Assembly (NCBI GenBank): GCA_003116875.1
Contig: BCKT01000005.1
Location: forward strand, 682,001 to 746,000
DNA from: Takashimella koratensis
Lineage: Eukaryota; Basidiomycota; Tremellomycetes; Trichosporonales; Tetragoniomycetaceae
DNA length: 64,000 nt
Direction: 5' to 3'
The position numbers were made by a program, and so were the translations under genes. Positions 1 through 12,386 of this stretch are shown here, piece by piece. The first letter of the stretch is position 1. Each line of letters begins with the position of its first letter. The notes beneath the pieces are model-generated. The model had not been told where the DNA came from, searched no databases, and saw only the letters and a list, made by a program, of their open reading frames with translations.

Positions 1-358
1 GAGCGCTATGAAGAGATTGTAAAAATGAACGTGAAGAAAAGAAAAGAGAGATATAGACACTGCAGACACCTGAGAGACCGGGAAAGACTAGACTAGACAC
101 GACAAGGGACGGGATTTACAAAGATGTAAGGAGGCGAGGCGAAGACGTTGGTGTGGGCGTAGCTGAGTTCGTGAGGTGAGTGAGAGTATATGGATATGAG
201 TTTTGCGTGTGTGTTTAATTTTTTTTTTGTTCTTTTTTTTTTCTGATTTTCTGGTCGGTTTTCAATTCGTAGCGCTTCGTGGGGATGTCGTGATGCAGAG
301 AGATACAGCGAGGGATGGTGTTTCGGTTGTGCTTATGTTGGTACATTGTGCACTAGGC
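1..358. other. 3' flank of the Ser-rich gene, no gene seen
   Basis: This is purine-rich sequence with a T-run near 220-242. I see no coding region with a plausible start or splice structure. It is probably the 3' UTR and downstream region of the minus-strand gene whose stop codon lies at 359-361. Confidence 0.5.
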
Positions 359-2699
359 CTACTTGAGGGCCGTTGCGACTGGTTTGTGCTCGAAGGGGCT
401 CTTGAGTTCTTCGCAAGCTGCCATCCCGCCTGGTTTGGGGACAAGCACCGATAATCCGACCCCTGCGGACCTGGAGAGGCGATTCGACGATCCTCTCAGC
501 CGCTTCGACTCTCTCCCCAGCGCGGGCCCACCCCGGTTTGGCGCAAACGACGACGAGAGGGCGAGTGAAGAGAGGGACAGCGACCCGGCGCCGGGCATAC
601 CCGAGTCCGAGACGGATCGGTTTAAAGGAGGCGCCGCGATCCGGCCTCGACCGATGGAGCCGACCCCCGGGCCGAGGTAGTTGTACGCCGGTGCGGTAGC
701 GGTCGATGTCGATGAGTAGGCGGAGGAAGAGGAGGACGAGGTGGATAGGGCGATCGAGGTGGGTGAAGGGAAAGTGAGTGGGCCAGGGCCAGTGAGGGAG
801 AGTTTGGAGAGCGCATGAGTGGCCATGTCGGAGGACGCGGAGGTGGTGGATGAAGAGGAGGTGGTTGAGGTCGAGGGGAGGGTGAAGACGTCGCCCAAGC
901 GAGGGGTAGGGACGGCCTCTGGCGACTCGACAGTGAGCGTGATAGCGGGTGTGCTAGTTCCCGATACCGAAGCTGACGCCAACGCCGAACCCGAGTCGGA
1001 CGAGTTCGTCGATGTCATCGACGCCGAGCGGCGGAACATTGCGATCGCATGCGGGAACGTCTGGTTAAGCGGGGTGATTGGCTCGTCGGCGTCTGCTCCA
1101 GCACTAAAGGAAGTGCGGGAGAAGAGCGAGGTCGCGGGGAGAGGATGAGGAATGTCGCTTGATTCTGCCTCGGTCTCGTCTGCGTCCATCTCGAGGTCGT
1201 CGTGGGAAGTCGACGAGGCGGAACTGGGTGACGACGCGAATGTCGATGAGACGGGGGAAGACTGGGATCGTTTCATGCTTTCCCCCGAGACGGGGTGAGC
1301 TTGAGTGAGAGTGAGGCTGTGCGGTACGGTCGAGCGTCGGGTCGGGCTCTCGCTCTCGAACCCGTCCTCGAGGCCTGAGAGGCCGCGCTTGCACATCCCG
1401 GGTCCATGTCCCAGTCGAGGGGCGGATACAGACGATGGCGTTGTACGGAAGTGAACCGCCTCGTCCATATCGATCATCATCTTGCTTCGAGTGGGCGTAG
1501 GCACGGGCGTCGTGTCGTCGCTCCCTGCTCGGTTTCCATACACCGCGCTCATACTTGCGCTCTCGATGAGGTCGGCAGAAGTGAACGACCTGCCGCGCTG
1601 GAGGAGCGACGCGGGTCGGACGGGCTGAATACCAGCCACAAAGGCCTTGCGGGGTGCGGGTGCAAAGTTGAACGTGAAGTTGACAGGGGAGGAGAGATCG
1701 CCGTTACCCGTGAGGACACACTGGGGGCCAACGGTGCTCGCTGTCTGGAGGGTGGAGCTGAGCCGCATCGCCTCGGAGATTCCGGTCGCTGGCGCGTCGT
1801 CCCCGCCGTACAAGCTGTCCATGCTGTGCTGCTGCCTGCTCATCGAGACGCCACCTGCACCGCCGAATCGGATCGGAAGGGCGTTCGACGAGGTCGAGGT
1901 CGAAGCCGAGGACGCGTCATCCTGCGCGTACCCAGCCGCGGGATACACGGGCGGGTTGACGAGAGAGGAGAGTGGCAACGGGGCACTGTGGCTCGCCGTG
2001 AGTCGAGGGCGGGAGAGACCACCTGTCGCCTCCATGCTCTCTTGTCGCGCGACCGAGAAGAGCCGGGCTCGCGTAGACGTCCACGAGTGGCGCCACTCGC
2101 CCGAAGCCGCCGACTCTTTCGCAATCAAGAGGTTGGTGATCTCGTCCAGCGCCGCAGCGGGAGGCAAAGACCCCGGAGGGTAGGCGTTACGGATTGACCG
2201 AGGAGGATGCATGAGGTACTGCGGGGTGTGAGCTGTGGGCCTCGGCTTGGACAAAGGAACGAGGATCGGTTTAAAGTTGGACAGGGTCAGGGGAAGGGAG
2301 GGGAGGAGTAGTTTGTTACAGGGGCACACCACTCACGCTCTGCAACAACCCGTCCTCGTTCTCGGACCACTCGTCAGGTGCAAAGACGATCTCCGACGCA
2401 AGGCCATCAAGGCTGGGAGCAAAGTCGAACGCGGGGGTGTCCGGGGTCATGACCATGTTGTTGTCCTGCTGGTACTTGAGCGGGCTGAAGGTAAGTGGTG
2501 TTCGCAACGGGGTGCGGAGTCCGCCTCCTTCGCCTTGCCTGTGGTGTGTTAGTAGTGCCACCGGCGAGTCGAACGCGGGAGGGAAGAGAAGGGAGCCGAC
2601 TGAGTGGATGTGGATGGTTTCAGGGGACAGTCGCGCGACTCACTGAGAAACAGGCAATTGGAGGGACGGGAGGTCTGGTCGGCGTGATTGGAGAGGCAT
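359..2699 (-). CDS. Ser-rich protein of unknown function, 705 aa
   Basis: I do not recognise the family. The model has three exons: 2699-2644, 2538-2337 and 2218-359. The first intron has a CAGTGAGT donor, an ACTAACAC branch site and a CACCACAG acceptor. The second has a GTGAGT donor and a CCGCAG acceptor. The phases join exactly and the exons total 706 codons with the stop. The start is the ATG at 2699; the first exon has no earlier in-frame ATG that fits. The protein is about one quarter Ser plus Thr, has poly-Ser tracts near the C-terminal third, and contains several R-x-x-S type sites (RSVSDSG, KRSQSSP) resembling kinase or 14-3-3 targets. No membrane segment or catalytic motif is visible. 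A conserved-looking stretch (TFSPLKYQQDNN, then DEWSENEDGLLQS) lies near residues 30-85. The function is unknown; a phosphorylated regulatory protein is only an inference. Confidence 0.8.
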
Positions 2700-3795
2700 A
2701 TTGAAAGTTTGGGATTGGGTGTAGGTGATGTGGATGACTCGACTGTTCGGTCACAAGTCGGAAGACGTCCCGCGTCGAGATGGGCAACAAGTTAATGAGT
2801 GGTGGCTGGGTTTGTCGTTGTCGTGGAGATGGGACACGAAGCTAGCGGGCCAGCGCTATATGTATACACAGAGGACTCGGTGGTCCAAGAGCCGGCGGCT
2901 GCGGGCAGGGGCTGCGTTCTGCTCAGCTTCCGGGTATGTGTGTGTGTGTGCGCAAACAAACGACCTGCGCGATCGTGCTGCGAGCCAGCGCGAGATGTGT
3001 AAGGGATTGAATGAAACGAGGAGAGCACAAGTGCGGTGTTGACGCCAGGTCCAGAGTTTGGTCGGTCGCGATTGGAATGCCGTTTCAACTACCTGTTGAC
3101 GGGTCGTGTTTGAGCGCGAGGAAGAGAGAGGGGTGGGACAGGAAGCGCGTAGGGTTCGCGAGAGGGTAGAGCCGGCTTGGGACGGACTGGGGACTGGGAA
3201 GGGAGGAACGCGTACGGAACCGGAACAGGGGGGATCTGCGGATTGTGATCTGGCCCAGTTGGTGTTTGCGACACGACTTGTTGATTCGCGACGAGTGAGG
3301 CGAAGCGAGAGGTAGTGAGTGCGAGTTTGAGTGCGTATGCAGATGCAGATGCGAGTGAAGATGCGACGACGATGTGAAGGTGGATCCGAGTGGTCGGGCG
3401 AGCGATACCAGGTGAGTGGGTAGGTGTCGAGCGAGGTGATATGGGAGAAAGAGGGAAGAAGGGGGGAAGACGACGCTACGAGTGACAGTTGGGGACAGGT
3501 AAACGGTGGGGTAACGAGAGGGGCAGATGCTTAATGCCTACAGCTGGGTGGGGTCGATAGACGAGGAAGAGGGAACTAGGTGGTGGCTTCTGGGCGCCTG
3601 AAGGGGTGGGATGTACGATGACAAAAGTGGACAACGCCAGGCGTCAGGTAACTTGGTAGCCAGGTATATGGGATATGGGAAGGTGAGAGCGACGAGCGCG
3701 AGGGAGAAAAATGTGAAGGAAAAATTGGAAGCCTGAAGGGTAGGTAGGTGGTGGCTTGACCTAAAGCAGGTAGCCGAGACAACAACACGAGAGCT

Positions 3796-3816
3796 GACGA
3801 CGACGACGACGACGAC
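3796..3816. repeat. GAC triplet repeat (about 7 units)
   Basis: Seven uninterrupted GAC units, followed by a short CAGGTG motif. The repeat is intergenic. Confidence 0.85.
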
Positions 3817-4299
3817 AGGTGTAGACGAGCTAGGGTAGAGGTAGGTACTGTAGATAAGAGGAAGAAGGGGGATCAAGATTTGAGGATTTGGATTCAAGGT
3901 TCAAGGTTCGAAGGGAAAGTGAAGGGATTCGTAGAGGGTAGAGATGAGGAGACAGACAATAAGCGTCGACGTCGAGGATGAGCCCTGGGATTGAATGTAG
4001 AAGCCGAGACGAGATAGCCTGACTAGCAGGGCGCGGAGTCGAGGGTGAGAGTGAATGAGTTGAGCGTGACGGGCTGTGACGGGTTGTAGGTAAAGTATGA
4101 TTCTAGGCAAAGGCGAGAACAAAAAGAGCCAGAATACCAAGGACGAGGACGAGGAAAAGACGACGGCTGAGAATAGGCTCCACCGGGAAGCTACGAGGTC
4201 CACGCCGCCGCGTCGGTGGTGATCCCTCCGGCAAGTCAGTCACTCGGACCCTCTTGTTCTCATCAATTAGCCAGGGTATCGGTGTCCAGGAGGCGTCCA

Positions 4300-4326
4300 G
4301 GGGGAGGGGGGGGAGGGGGGGCAGGG
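4300..4326 (+). repeat. G-run cluster, possible G-quadruplex
   Basis: Four G-runs of about 5, 8, 7 and 3 bases are separated only by A, A and CA on the plus strand. This meets the usual G3+N1-7 quadruplex pattern. It lies about 1.6 kb upstream of the start of the Ser-rich gene. Any function is inference. Confidence 0.5.
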
Positions 4327-5776
4327 TGAGAGCAGGGGTGAGGGATGAACCGAGGCAGGCAGGGGGTGGGCGTTGGCAAGTGCAGTAGACAAGGGACAAG
4401 GTTTCGGCAGCACCTGGCGACGGCGATCTCGGGACGCGGGGGCAAGGGGCGGGAGTTGCACCCGGGTGTTGCCTGGCGACCGGGGGATGAGGGGATAGGG
4501 AATCAGATGGGAAGTGAAAAATGGGCTGTGAAACTGCGACCTGTACGAAATCGATACCCTGTGAAGGAACACGTTGCACAGTTTGGCATCCATGCGTCTT
4601 GCGTCTCGCTCTCCCGGTCGTATTACCCAGTCATGCTGTACCCTGCGTCAGGAAGTCAGGCTTCGTGACAGTCACGTCGAGGGTCAGTCTGTCAATCAGT
4701 CAGTTGCTCAGTGCTCGGCTGTTGCTCAGCTTCGAGAGAGACGCGTAGACCAGGGGTTCTCAGGAAACGCAAGCCAAAAGTGAATCGCGAGGGAAACAAA
4801 AACGTAAACTCTAATCTCAGGCGTGAACGCGTCCGTTCCTGGACCGCGAGCCTAACGATTACCCTGATGGGAAGCCTATTTTCGACAGGTGTGGTGTTGA
4901 GCCTATTTACTCCGGTCAAGATCGTGGCAGGCCTAATTTCCGCTGACCGGTTCGGCGCCGGGTGGAGACTGGGATCCAGAATGACCGGGCGTTGTTTCTC
5001 CGATCCCATTGTACAGCATACAGTATACGTATGCATCCATACTGGCAAGTGTGAGAGTGAACGATCCGATGTAGAGAAGCAGCACACGAGAATGCAGGCT
5101 AAAAATGTTGAACGAGCTAGCTGCGCAATAGTCTTGCGTGCTGCAGACGAGGGAGAGTTTCTAGCTCTGTGAAGCTGGTAGTCCTGGTTGTCCCATCGCT
5201 ACAAGTCACAAACATACCTCCTGAATACATATCAAGTCAAGATTGTTTCCAAGCGTCGTTGATTCTCGTACACTAAACTCCTCTCGCTCGTTTCTGACCG
5301 GTGCTTTGTCTTTACTCGACCTTGGTTGACACCGGAAACGCAGCGACCGATCTGACCCTTGTAGATCCGGGGCAAAACCGGCGAGTTGAATCCAATCCTC
5401 CACCTTTGCTCTCCTCCCTTCTCCCTCCCGCCGACCACATGTACCTCTTTCTCTCCCCTCTCCAACGACGCTTGACGCATGGAGGGCACCGGACAACGCC
5501 GACGGGGCTAGGCTTTCGGCCTCAACTCGTGCCGCTTCAGGCCGATTCCGGTCGGCGCAGCTGGTGGAGGCCACGAGGGGGATGAGGCAGAGCCAAGTTG
5601 GAAAGTGACCGGCTCGGACAACTACCGGCGCCGGCCCGCCCACTTCCACTGCCCGATCAGCCGTTTAAAAAACATCCTGTACCAGTCTGCCCACCCCAGC
5701 CCATTCGTCGTCTTTCGACGCAGACTACTGCACCTCCCTCAGCCCTAGCTATAGCCCTCGCTCAGCCCTCTACACC

Positions 5777-8700
5777 ATGAAGCGAGTCGCGATCGTCTCT
5801 TGTCTCCTGCCCCTCGCTGGGCTTGTAGCAGCCCTCGGTGAAGAACAAATCATCGCCTTCCCGACTCACCCACCTACCCACCTCTCATCCGACCAGACCG
5901 TCTTCTCCGCCCCGTCTTCTTCAGACACAGACCTCTTCTACCTCGCTTCCAACTTCCCTGACGCCTCTTCCTTCGCTCCCCCCATCCTCCTTGACTCCAA
6001 GGACGACGAGGCCATCCACATTGCGGCACAGACGTTTGCTGAAGACGTTTACCGAGTCTCGGGTATTCGACCGGAACTGTACAATGACACCCTCCCTGGA
6101 TCGAGGAGGGGTGCGCTCATCGTCGGTACGGCTGATAGCCACTTGATCTCATCGGTCCATGGGGCGTCGGCGCAGCGCAAGTCGCTTCAAGGCAAATGGG
6201 AGAGCTACGAGGCCCGCATTCACTCCGACCCGCTTCCCGGCATCTCTGCCGCTTTGGTCATCGCCGGCAGCGACAGGGTGAGTCGAGCAAGCACTCAATC
6301 TATTCCCAACTGAAAAGCCCGTGTTTGAGGACGATCTGACCACCTTCACAGCGAGGCACGATCTACGCCTTGTACACGATCTCGGAACAGATGGGTGTCT
6401 CGCCCTTCCACTACTGGGCTGACGTCCCCGTCCGACCTCACCACACCATCGGCTGGCCACGCAAGAGCGTGCTGGCCCATGGCGAGCCGACAGTCAAGTA
6501 CCGTGGTGTGTTCATCAACGACGAATACCCAGCCATGGCAGGGTGGGCAGCTGAGAAGTGGGGTTACAAGCCCTGGGAGCCTCATTTCCTGCCCGATATG
6601 TACACCCCTTGGTTCGAGATGATGCTACGTCTCAAGGCCAACTACTTCTGGCCCGCGAGTGAGTCGAAACTCTTTCCGACACCCTCCTCTCTCCCTTGTT
6701 CTTTATCAAGGATCAAGCTAACGCTACCAGTGTACTTGTCCAGCTTTGACTTGGACGGCGTCGACCACTCACAAGGCATGCCGCAGCCCCCATTCCCAGG
6801 CCCCAACCAGGTCCTCGCTCAACGCATGGGTATCGTGATGGGCACCTCTCACCATGAGCCAATGGCACGAAACAAGCCCGAATGGGACCAACACGGGAAC
6901 AAAGTCTGGGACTGGAACACGAACGAGGATTTCTTGTACGACTGGTGGAAGTATGGAGCCGAGCGAGCCAAGGGTAGTGAGACCATGTTCACACTTGGCA
7001 TGCGAGGAGACGGTGACATGCCCCTTACCGGTGCAAGCAACGAGCTTGTCCAGAGTGAGTATGGCCACCACGGGTGTGGTCGATGACAAGTAGCGAGACG
7101 GGCTAGATCGTGAGCGGACGACACTGACAATGCCCAGACATCACTGCTGCTCAGCAAGGTATCCTCCGCGACGTCTACGGCGACAAGTACGACAATGTTG
7201 CGCAGATGTGGTGCATGTACAAAGAAGTCGCCGAGTACTACTTGAACGGCCTCGAGGTTCCTGACGACGTCTCGATCCTCTTCGCTGACGACAACTACGG
7301 AAACATCATGTCTGTCATGCCGCCCGAGAAGCCTCACCCTGGTGGCGCCGGGATCTACTACCACGTAGACTACGTGGGTATGCCTCGTGCGTACAAGTGG
7401 ATCCACACAATCTCGCTCGCCAAGACTTGGGAACAGATGAACATTGCGCGATCATTCAACACGACTGCGATCTGGATCGTCAACGTGGGTACGCTCAAGC
7501 CTCTCGAGTTGCCGACTGAGCATTTCCTCTCGCTTGCGTGGGACATGGATGCTTGGCCCGTCAACTCGGTTCCCAAGTTCCTACACCACTGGGCGTCGCG
7601 CGAGTTTGGACCCGAGCACGCGTCGGAGGTCGCAGACATTATGGGCAAATACTCGATCTACGCCTCGAGGAACAAAGCCGAGCTTGTCAATTCCACCTCC
7701 TACTCTTTTGCCAACTATGGAGAGGCCGAGCGTGTTCTCGCCGAGTGGGACGATCTCGTTGCTCGGTCGGAGAAAGTGTACAACGTTTTACCCGAGGACA
7801 CCAAACCGGCGTTCTACGAGCTCGTCTACATGCTCTGTGCGTTGCAGGCCAACCTCAACCGAATGAAGATGAGCGTTGGTCGCGCGTACCTCTACTCGAT
7901 TCAGGGCCGTACATCTACCAACTATTACTCGGAGCAAGCGATCGCCGCGTTCAAGCAAGACTACAACTTGACCGAGACGCTCCATTCTCTCCTTGATCGG
8001 AAATGGGACCACATGCTCGACCAGGCGCATCTCAGTTACCACGTTGGTCTCGAGCCGTCGCGTGACGCCCTCGAGGGTCTCACTTTTGTGAACCCGCTCA
8101 CACCGACTCGACCAGGTATCCCCGTTCCTGAGTTGTACGACTGGCACGATCTGTATGTCCGGGTGGGCGTTGAAAACTCGCGTGGTGCCTGGCCCGGAGA
8201 CTCGATGTACAACTGTCAGAACATGGAGAGGTGCGGTGAGCCGATTCTCGCTGCAATGGACCCCTTTGGCTCGCCAACGCGCTGGATCGATGTGTCGACC
8301 GGTGGACCACGCGACATCTCATGGACCATCACTTCATCTGACCGTTGGCTCAAGGTCTCTCAGTCCAGCGGCAAGGTCACTCGCGACATGCGCAACGACG
8401 TCCGTCTCTATGTCTCGGTCGACTGGTCCGCTGCCCCAGCTGGTAGCAGCGAGGGTGTTCTCGAATTCCGTGCGAGCGATTACTCCAACGTCACCATCAC
8501 TGTCCCTATCAACAACTTTGCTCCTCCGGCTTCCGACTTCAAGGGCTTCGTCCAGGGCGACGGGTACGTCGTAATCGAGGCCGAGCACTTTGCACGCAAC
8601 GCCAGCTCCCATGGGTACACCTGGAAGGTCATGGAGGGCTACGGTCGTTCCCTCTCTGGTCTCGAGATGTTCCCTACCACCACGCAAAACTTTACCGCAG

Positions 8701-9152
8701 GTACTGGACCTGCTCTCGAATACGATTTCTGGACTCACGGCGACAGTTTCTTCAATAACGGGACTGTCCAAGTCAAGATTGACTTGGGACCCACGCTTAA
8801 CTTCTTACCTGGCCGCGAGCTGGCGTTTGCCTTTGCGTTCGACGACGGCGAGGCCATCGAAATGCACCCGATTCCGACCAAGCCGCTGGGGATGTACACC
8901 GAGCCGGTTCCCGATGGACCTGATCGTGCGATTGGAGCGGTCCCTATTGACTGGGCGTATATCGTCATGGATGAGATTAGGCATTACGCCTTCAATATCC
9001 AAAACGAGAGCCTGACAAAGCCGGGGAAGCACACGATCAAGATCTTTGGTATGACCGCGGGGATTGTGCTCGAGCGGATCCAGGTGGACTTTGGTGGTGT
9101 CGCCGCAAGGGGTTACTCGTACCTCGGCCCGCCCGAGTCGAAGTGGGTGTAG
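5777..9152 (+). CDS. Secreted GH115 alpha-glucuronidase, 1048 aa
   Basis: Glycoside hydrolase family 115 enzymes release (4-O-methyl-)glucuronic acid from glucuronoxylan, outside the cell. The exons are 5777-6277, 6352-6658, 6731-7054 and 7138-9152, with phases matching at all three introns (1049 codons with the stop). The N-terminus has a signal peptide: a basic MKR, then a hydrophobic core ending near ALG (residues 1-21). Family-type motifs follow in order: GSDRRGTIYALYTISEQ and FHYWADVP (about 165-190), NYFWPA (about 265), GTSHHEPMARNKPEW (about 310), FTLGMRGDGDMPLTGASNE (about 355), ILFADDNYGN and GGAGIYYHVDYVG (about 415-455), and LAWDMDAW. A beta-rich C-terminal region of the GH115_C type follows, including a YVVIEAEHFARNA segment. 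The length is normal for the family. The gene suggests plant hemicellulose use. Confidence in the family is high; substrate fine detail is not visible. Confidence 0.95.
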
Positions 9153-10578
9153 TGAGGAAGGATGCGAGGTGTGTGCAGTGTGTAGAATGTGCTTGAATGG
9201 AAGAAGGAAGAAAAAGTAGTCACAGAATCTAATACTCGCGATGCAACGGACAATGAACCTGACACGGGGAGGGAAAGTGGCCGTGCCACCCGCAAAGCTC
9301 GTCCGTCAGGATGTGTCCGCAGCAAGGACGAAGGGTAAAGGAGCCTGTCCTCAGGGGATTGCTGATGGCTTTGATGTGATGCAGTGGGAAACCTGAGCTA
9401 AAGGCGAGCGTGTATCGGGTGTGGGTCATGCTGTGTTTCTGTTGTGTGTTGACTTGTGTGTTTTCGAGGGACGAGTATAACATGTTTAGATTCGCAGATC
9501 TGTGCTCGCTGCTTCTGCCCGCTTGAATGCGTGCACATGACTTGGCCGTTGCCACTGGGTTACTGAAATCGCTCGCCGCCCTCTTCTTTCGCTCGAGACT
9601 GTGTCGGATCTGATAGCGACCGAAGCGGCGATGGGGGATCTACTTACGCTATTTCTCTACTCGACGTACAAGTGATTGTTCTGCCTCCGCTCCCCTGACC
9701 CAGCTGCGCGACTCACCACCGCTCTGTGCTCCTCCGCCCCTCTCACGTCCGTAGTACCTTTTGTGGCGCCCGATCCACTGCGGCCTCAATCTTGCCCACC
9801 CCCGCCTCAATCTGCGCTAACTCTGCTCCGAAATAATGATTGATTGCGAATGATGACTGATGGATTGCGACCTACCGGGGATTGACTGAAACGTGGAGAA
9901 AATACCCAAAGGACCAGGTATCGACAAGAGGGCGTTGCGGGTTGGTGCCGTGCGGAGAAGAGAGATTAAAATGAAGGTTGATATCGTCAGAGGGTCCTTT
10001 GCGAGTTAGCGCCTGGTTGCTTGATAGCGACGCCCAAGGGAATAACAATACCATCAGTCAACCAATCGTTACCTCGCCCGCCTCGTCATGCCGATCGACT
10101 GCGAGATTGGGAGGGAAGTAGCAGTAGCGGCGCATGCGGCGAGGGGCGAGCGGCGAGGGGCGAGGGGCGAGGGGCGAGGCTCGCATCAGACAGAATTCAA
10201 GTGGAGCGTGCTGTGCGGCTATACTGTAGTCCAAAGCAATCTTAGTCAAAGAGACATCTCTGCTTTTTTCCCTCCCAACCCTACCGCTCATCGCCAAGAC
10301 ACATCCTCGCCCAACCCGACTACGGCGCTATCTCGCGACAAAAGGAGGTGATCTGTCCACTTGGCGGTATGTTGAGACATCGAGCCATCGACCGAGTTGG
10401 CCGCAGCAACGTGCATGTTTGTATCCTGGTCTTCTCACATAAAGGTACTCTATCCTTCTCGCGTTGTTCTGTCCCCGCTACTATCCCAACCCAACCACAA
10501 CCACAGCAACAACACCACTTTTTACCAGCCCTTCCCACCTTTTCTCGTCACCAGCAAGGATCTTTGCACCAACTCAAC
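9153..10578. other. Intergenic region between GH115 and the Ser/Pro-rich gene
   Basis: I see no supported gene here. It should contain the GH115 3' UTR and the promoter of the downstream plus-strand gene. A heptamer minisatellite is at 10141-10182. The last 120 bp before the next start codon are C/A/T-rich (CAACCACAACCACAGCAAC type), typical of a 5' leader. Confidence 0.45.
10141..10182. repeat. Heptamer minisatellite GAGGGGC, about 6 units
   Basis: About six 7-bp units of GAGGGGC; one unit reads GAGCGGC and the last reads GAGGCTC. The repeat is intergenic, about 400 bp upstream of the start at 10579. Confidence 0.85.
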
Positions 10579-12174
10579 ATGTCTGCACCTACTCCAATCC
10601 CTCCGCCTCATTCCGCCACCATCGCCCTCCCCACCTCGATCCCCTCTCCGTCCGACTCTGTGACCACCCTCTCTCCACCTGCTTCGAATCCCGCCCCTTC
10701 CGACCCTATTCCACACCAAGTCCACCGAAAGTCATCTGTAACCTTCACCGCCCCTCACGTTGTTCAGAAGTCTCCCTCCACACCCTCTACCACCACTGTG
10801 CCCCCCTACCTCAGGAACTTTCCTCGCAGGTAAGTCGTATCCCTCTTTTTCTCTCTTTCACGCTCTCCGCCAACCTGTCAACCCTGCACTCTCGCGCCTC
10901 CTCACTCGACTGACGACCCTAGTCCATTCACTATCCCCACCCGCAGCGGCAAAGATAAAGACCAAGACCAAGACACCGCCCGACCTGATCGTCCCAAAAC
11001 TCTCAAACACCGCCTCTCCGTCGGCCCAATCTCTCTCTCCTCGCCCTTCCTCTCTCTCCGTCGTCGTCAGAGCCAACCCCCTCCTACTTCTCCCTCCGGC
11101 AACACCATCTCCCTTAACAGCCCCACCCAGCCGGCTTTCCCCTCCATCCACGCGACTCCCAGCTTTGCGCCATGCACAGGTCCAGGGGAAGGCACCCGTG
11201 ATCTCTCAGCAGCGGCCTCACCGGCCGCCACAGCGATTCAGCCAGGTCTCCCTGTCTCGGGGACTTCCACACCAGCTACCACCGACACCGCCGACAGTGC
11301 CGAGGGGGAGAACGATTCCACCGAGCTTCCCAACAGCCCTACCACCGCCACCGGCTCTACCTTCACCTCTACCTCTGGTCCCGATCTCGCCTCACCTCGC
11401 ACACACCGCCCTTTGCTCCACATCTCACCCTTCAGCTCGCCTCACCTCGTTCATCAGGTCGTTCCTGAACACGAACCTCTTACCTCTCTCCCATCCCCCT
11501 TCGACTCACCTACAGCTCCACTCAAGACACTCTCGTACCCATCCTCTCCCGCATCTGCGACCACCCGCCGTTCGCAGCCGGTATGGCTCTGTTCTCGACC
11601 CTCTCAGAGCCCACTTACTCCACTCGAATCTCCTTCACCCCTCGGTGGGCGAGACGAGAACGTCGACCCGATGCGTTCCTCACACTTGTCACACCACTCT
11701 CCTCATCTCTCACGAACTAGCTCCACAATCTCAGTGACTTCTTTGTCCGAGCGCCGAAAGTTACGCCCACTCGTAGTTCGTGCCAACTCGACAGGCCCGG
11801 GTGCTAAAGTCGACGAGAACGGCGCGATCATGTACATGTCTTTGCACAGTCACCGGGTCGTAGCGACCTCAGCGAACGCCTCGCAGCTACCAGAGGCGCA
11901 GGGGGTATCAGACGTTTCCGGATTGGGAATCACCGATTTTGGACCGGCGGTCGTCGAGCCTCCAATATCGGACGAAATGTGCGCCACTGCAATTGGATCC
12001 CCGCCGGCACTGAGGCGAGCGGCAACGGTATCTGGTGCAGTCCGGTCCACGAACGGGGAGAGAGAGAGAATGAGGCTGGTAGAGACAAGGGAGAGGGTGC
12101 TCGTCCCTGTAGCTACGTCCTGGAGGGGTGCGAGCGGGCCCAACGGGTGGAACTGGCGTTGGGTGCTGCTGTAA
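10579..12174 (+). CDS. Ser/Pro/Thr-rich hypothetical protein, 500 aa
   Basis: I do not recognise the family. There are two exons, 10579-10829 and 10923-12174. The donor is GTAAGT and the acceptor is CCCTAG. The phase-2 codon AG|T restores a single open frame of 501 codons including the stop. The start is the first ATG after the pyrimidine-rich leader. The protein is dominated by Ser, Pro and Thr and has no membrane segment. Two short less-biased stretches stand out: a basic patch around residues 100-125 (KTLKHRLSVG) and a segment near 405-425 (RRKLRPLVVRANSTGPG). The C-terminus ends GPNGWNWRWVLL. The strong compositional bias means homology would have to be judged from those segments. It converges on the 2OG oxygenase gene, with 212 bp between the stop codons. 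Confidence 0.75.
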
Positions 12175-12386
12175 CTCGTGTGCGATTAGGGGTTGAAACT
12201 TGTACGATCTTGGTATGACGACTTTATCTCTCTTTGCTTCATCTTTAATACCTGACATTGTCCATCTTGTAGTATCCATGTCCAATCCATCTCGTTACGA
12301 TGCCACTACTATACAACGCTACCTGCTCCCAATCCACTGCCGCACACCACACCTTACATCCTACATCCAAGCCCCCAGGTACTCCT

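Larger units (their letters stand above)
2700..5776. promoter_or_regulatory. 3-kb divergent intergenic region
   Basis: This region lies between the starts of two divergent genes, the Ser-rich protein (-) and GH115 (+). I find no convincing gene in it; the open frames are low-complexity and lack splice logic. It holds a short TG run near 2937-2951, GAC triplets at 3796-3816 and a G-run cluster at 4300-4326. It presumably contains both promoters and long 5' leaders. The 120 bp before 5777 are pyrimidine-rich on the plus strand, as is common for basidiomycete 5' leaders. Confidence 0.45.

Noticed and set aside
3538..4593. Overlapping minus-strand frames (119, 158, 108 aa)
   Set aside because: They are Ser/Pro/Leu low-complexity translations of purine-rich DNA, with several frames open at once.
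4711..5172. 153-codon open frame on the plus strand
   Set aside because: There is no family resemblance, splice logic or codon bias like the neighbours. It lies in a long divergent promoter region.
10760..11737. 325-codon alternative frame in the 10579-12174 gene
   Set aside because: It overlaps the chosen frame but cannot be joined to exon 1 with correct phase, and it is Pro/Ser low complexity.
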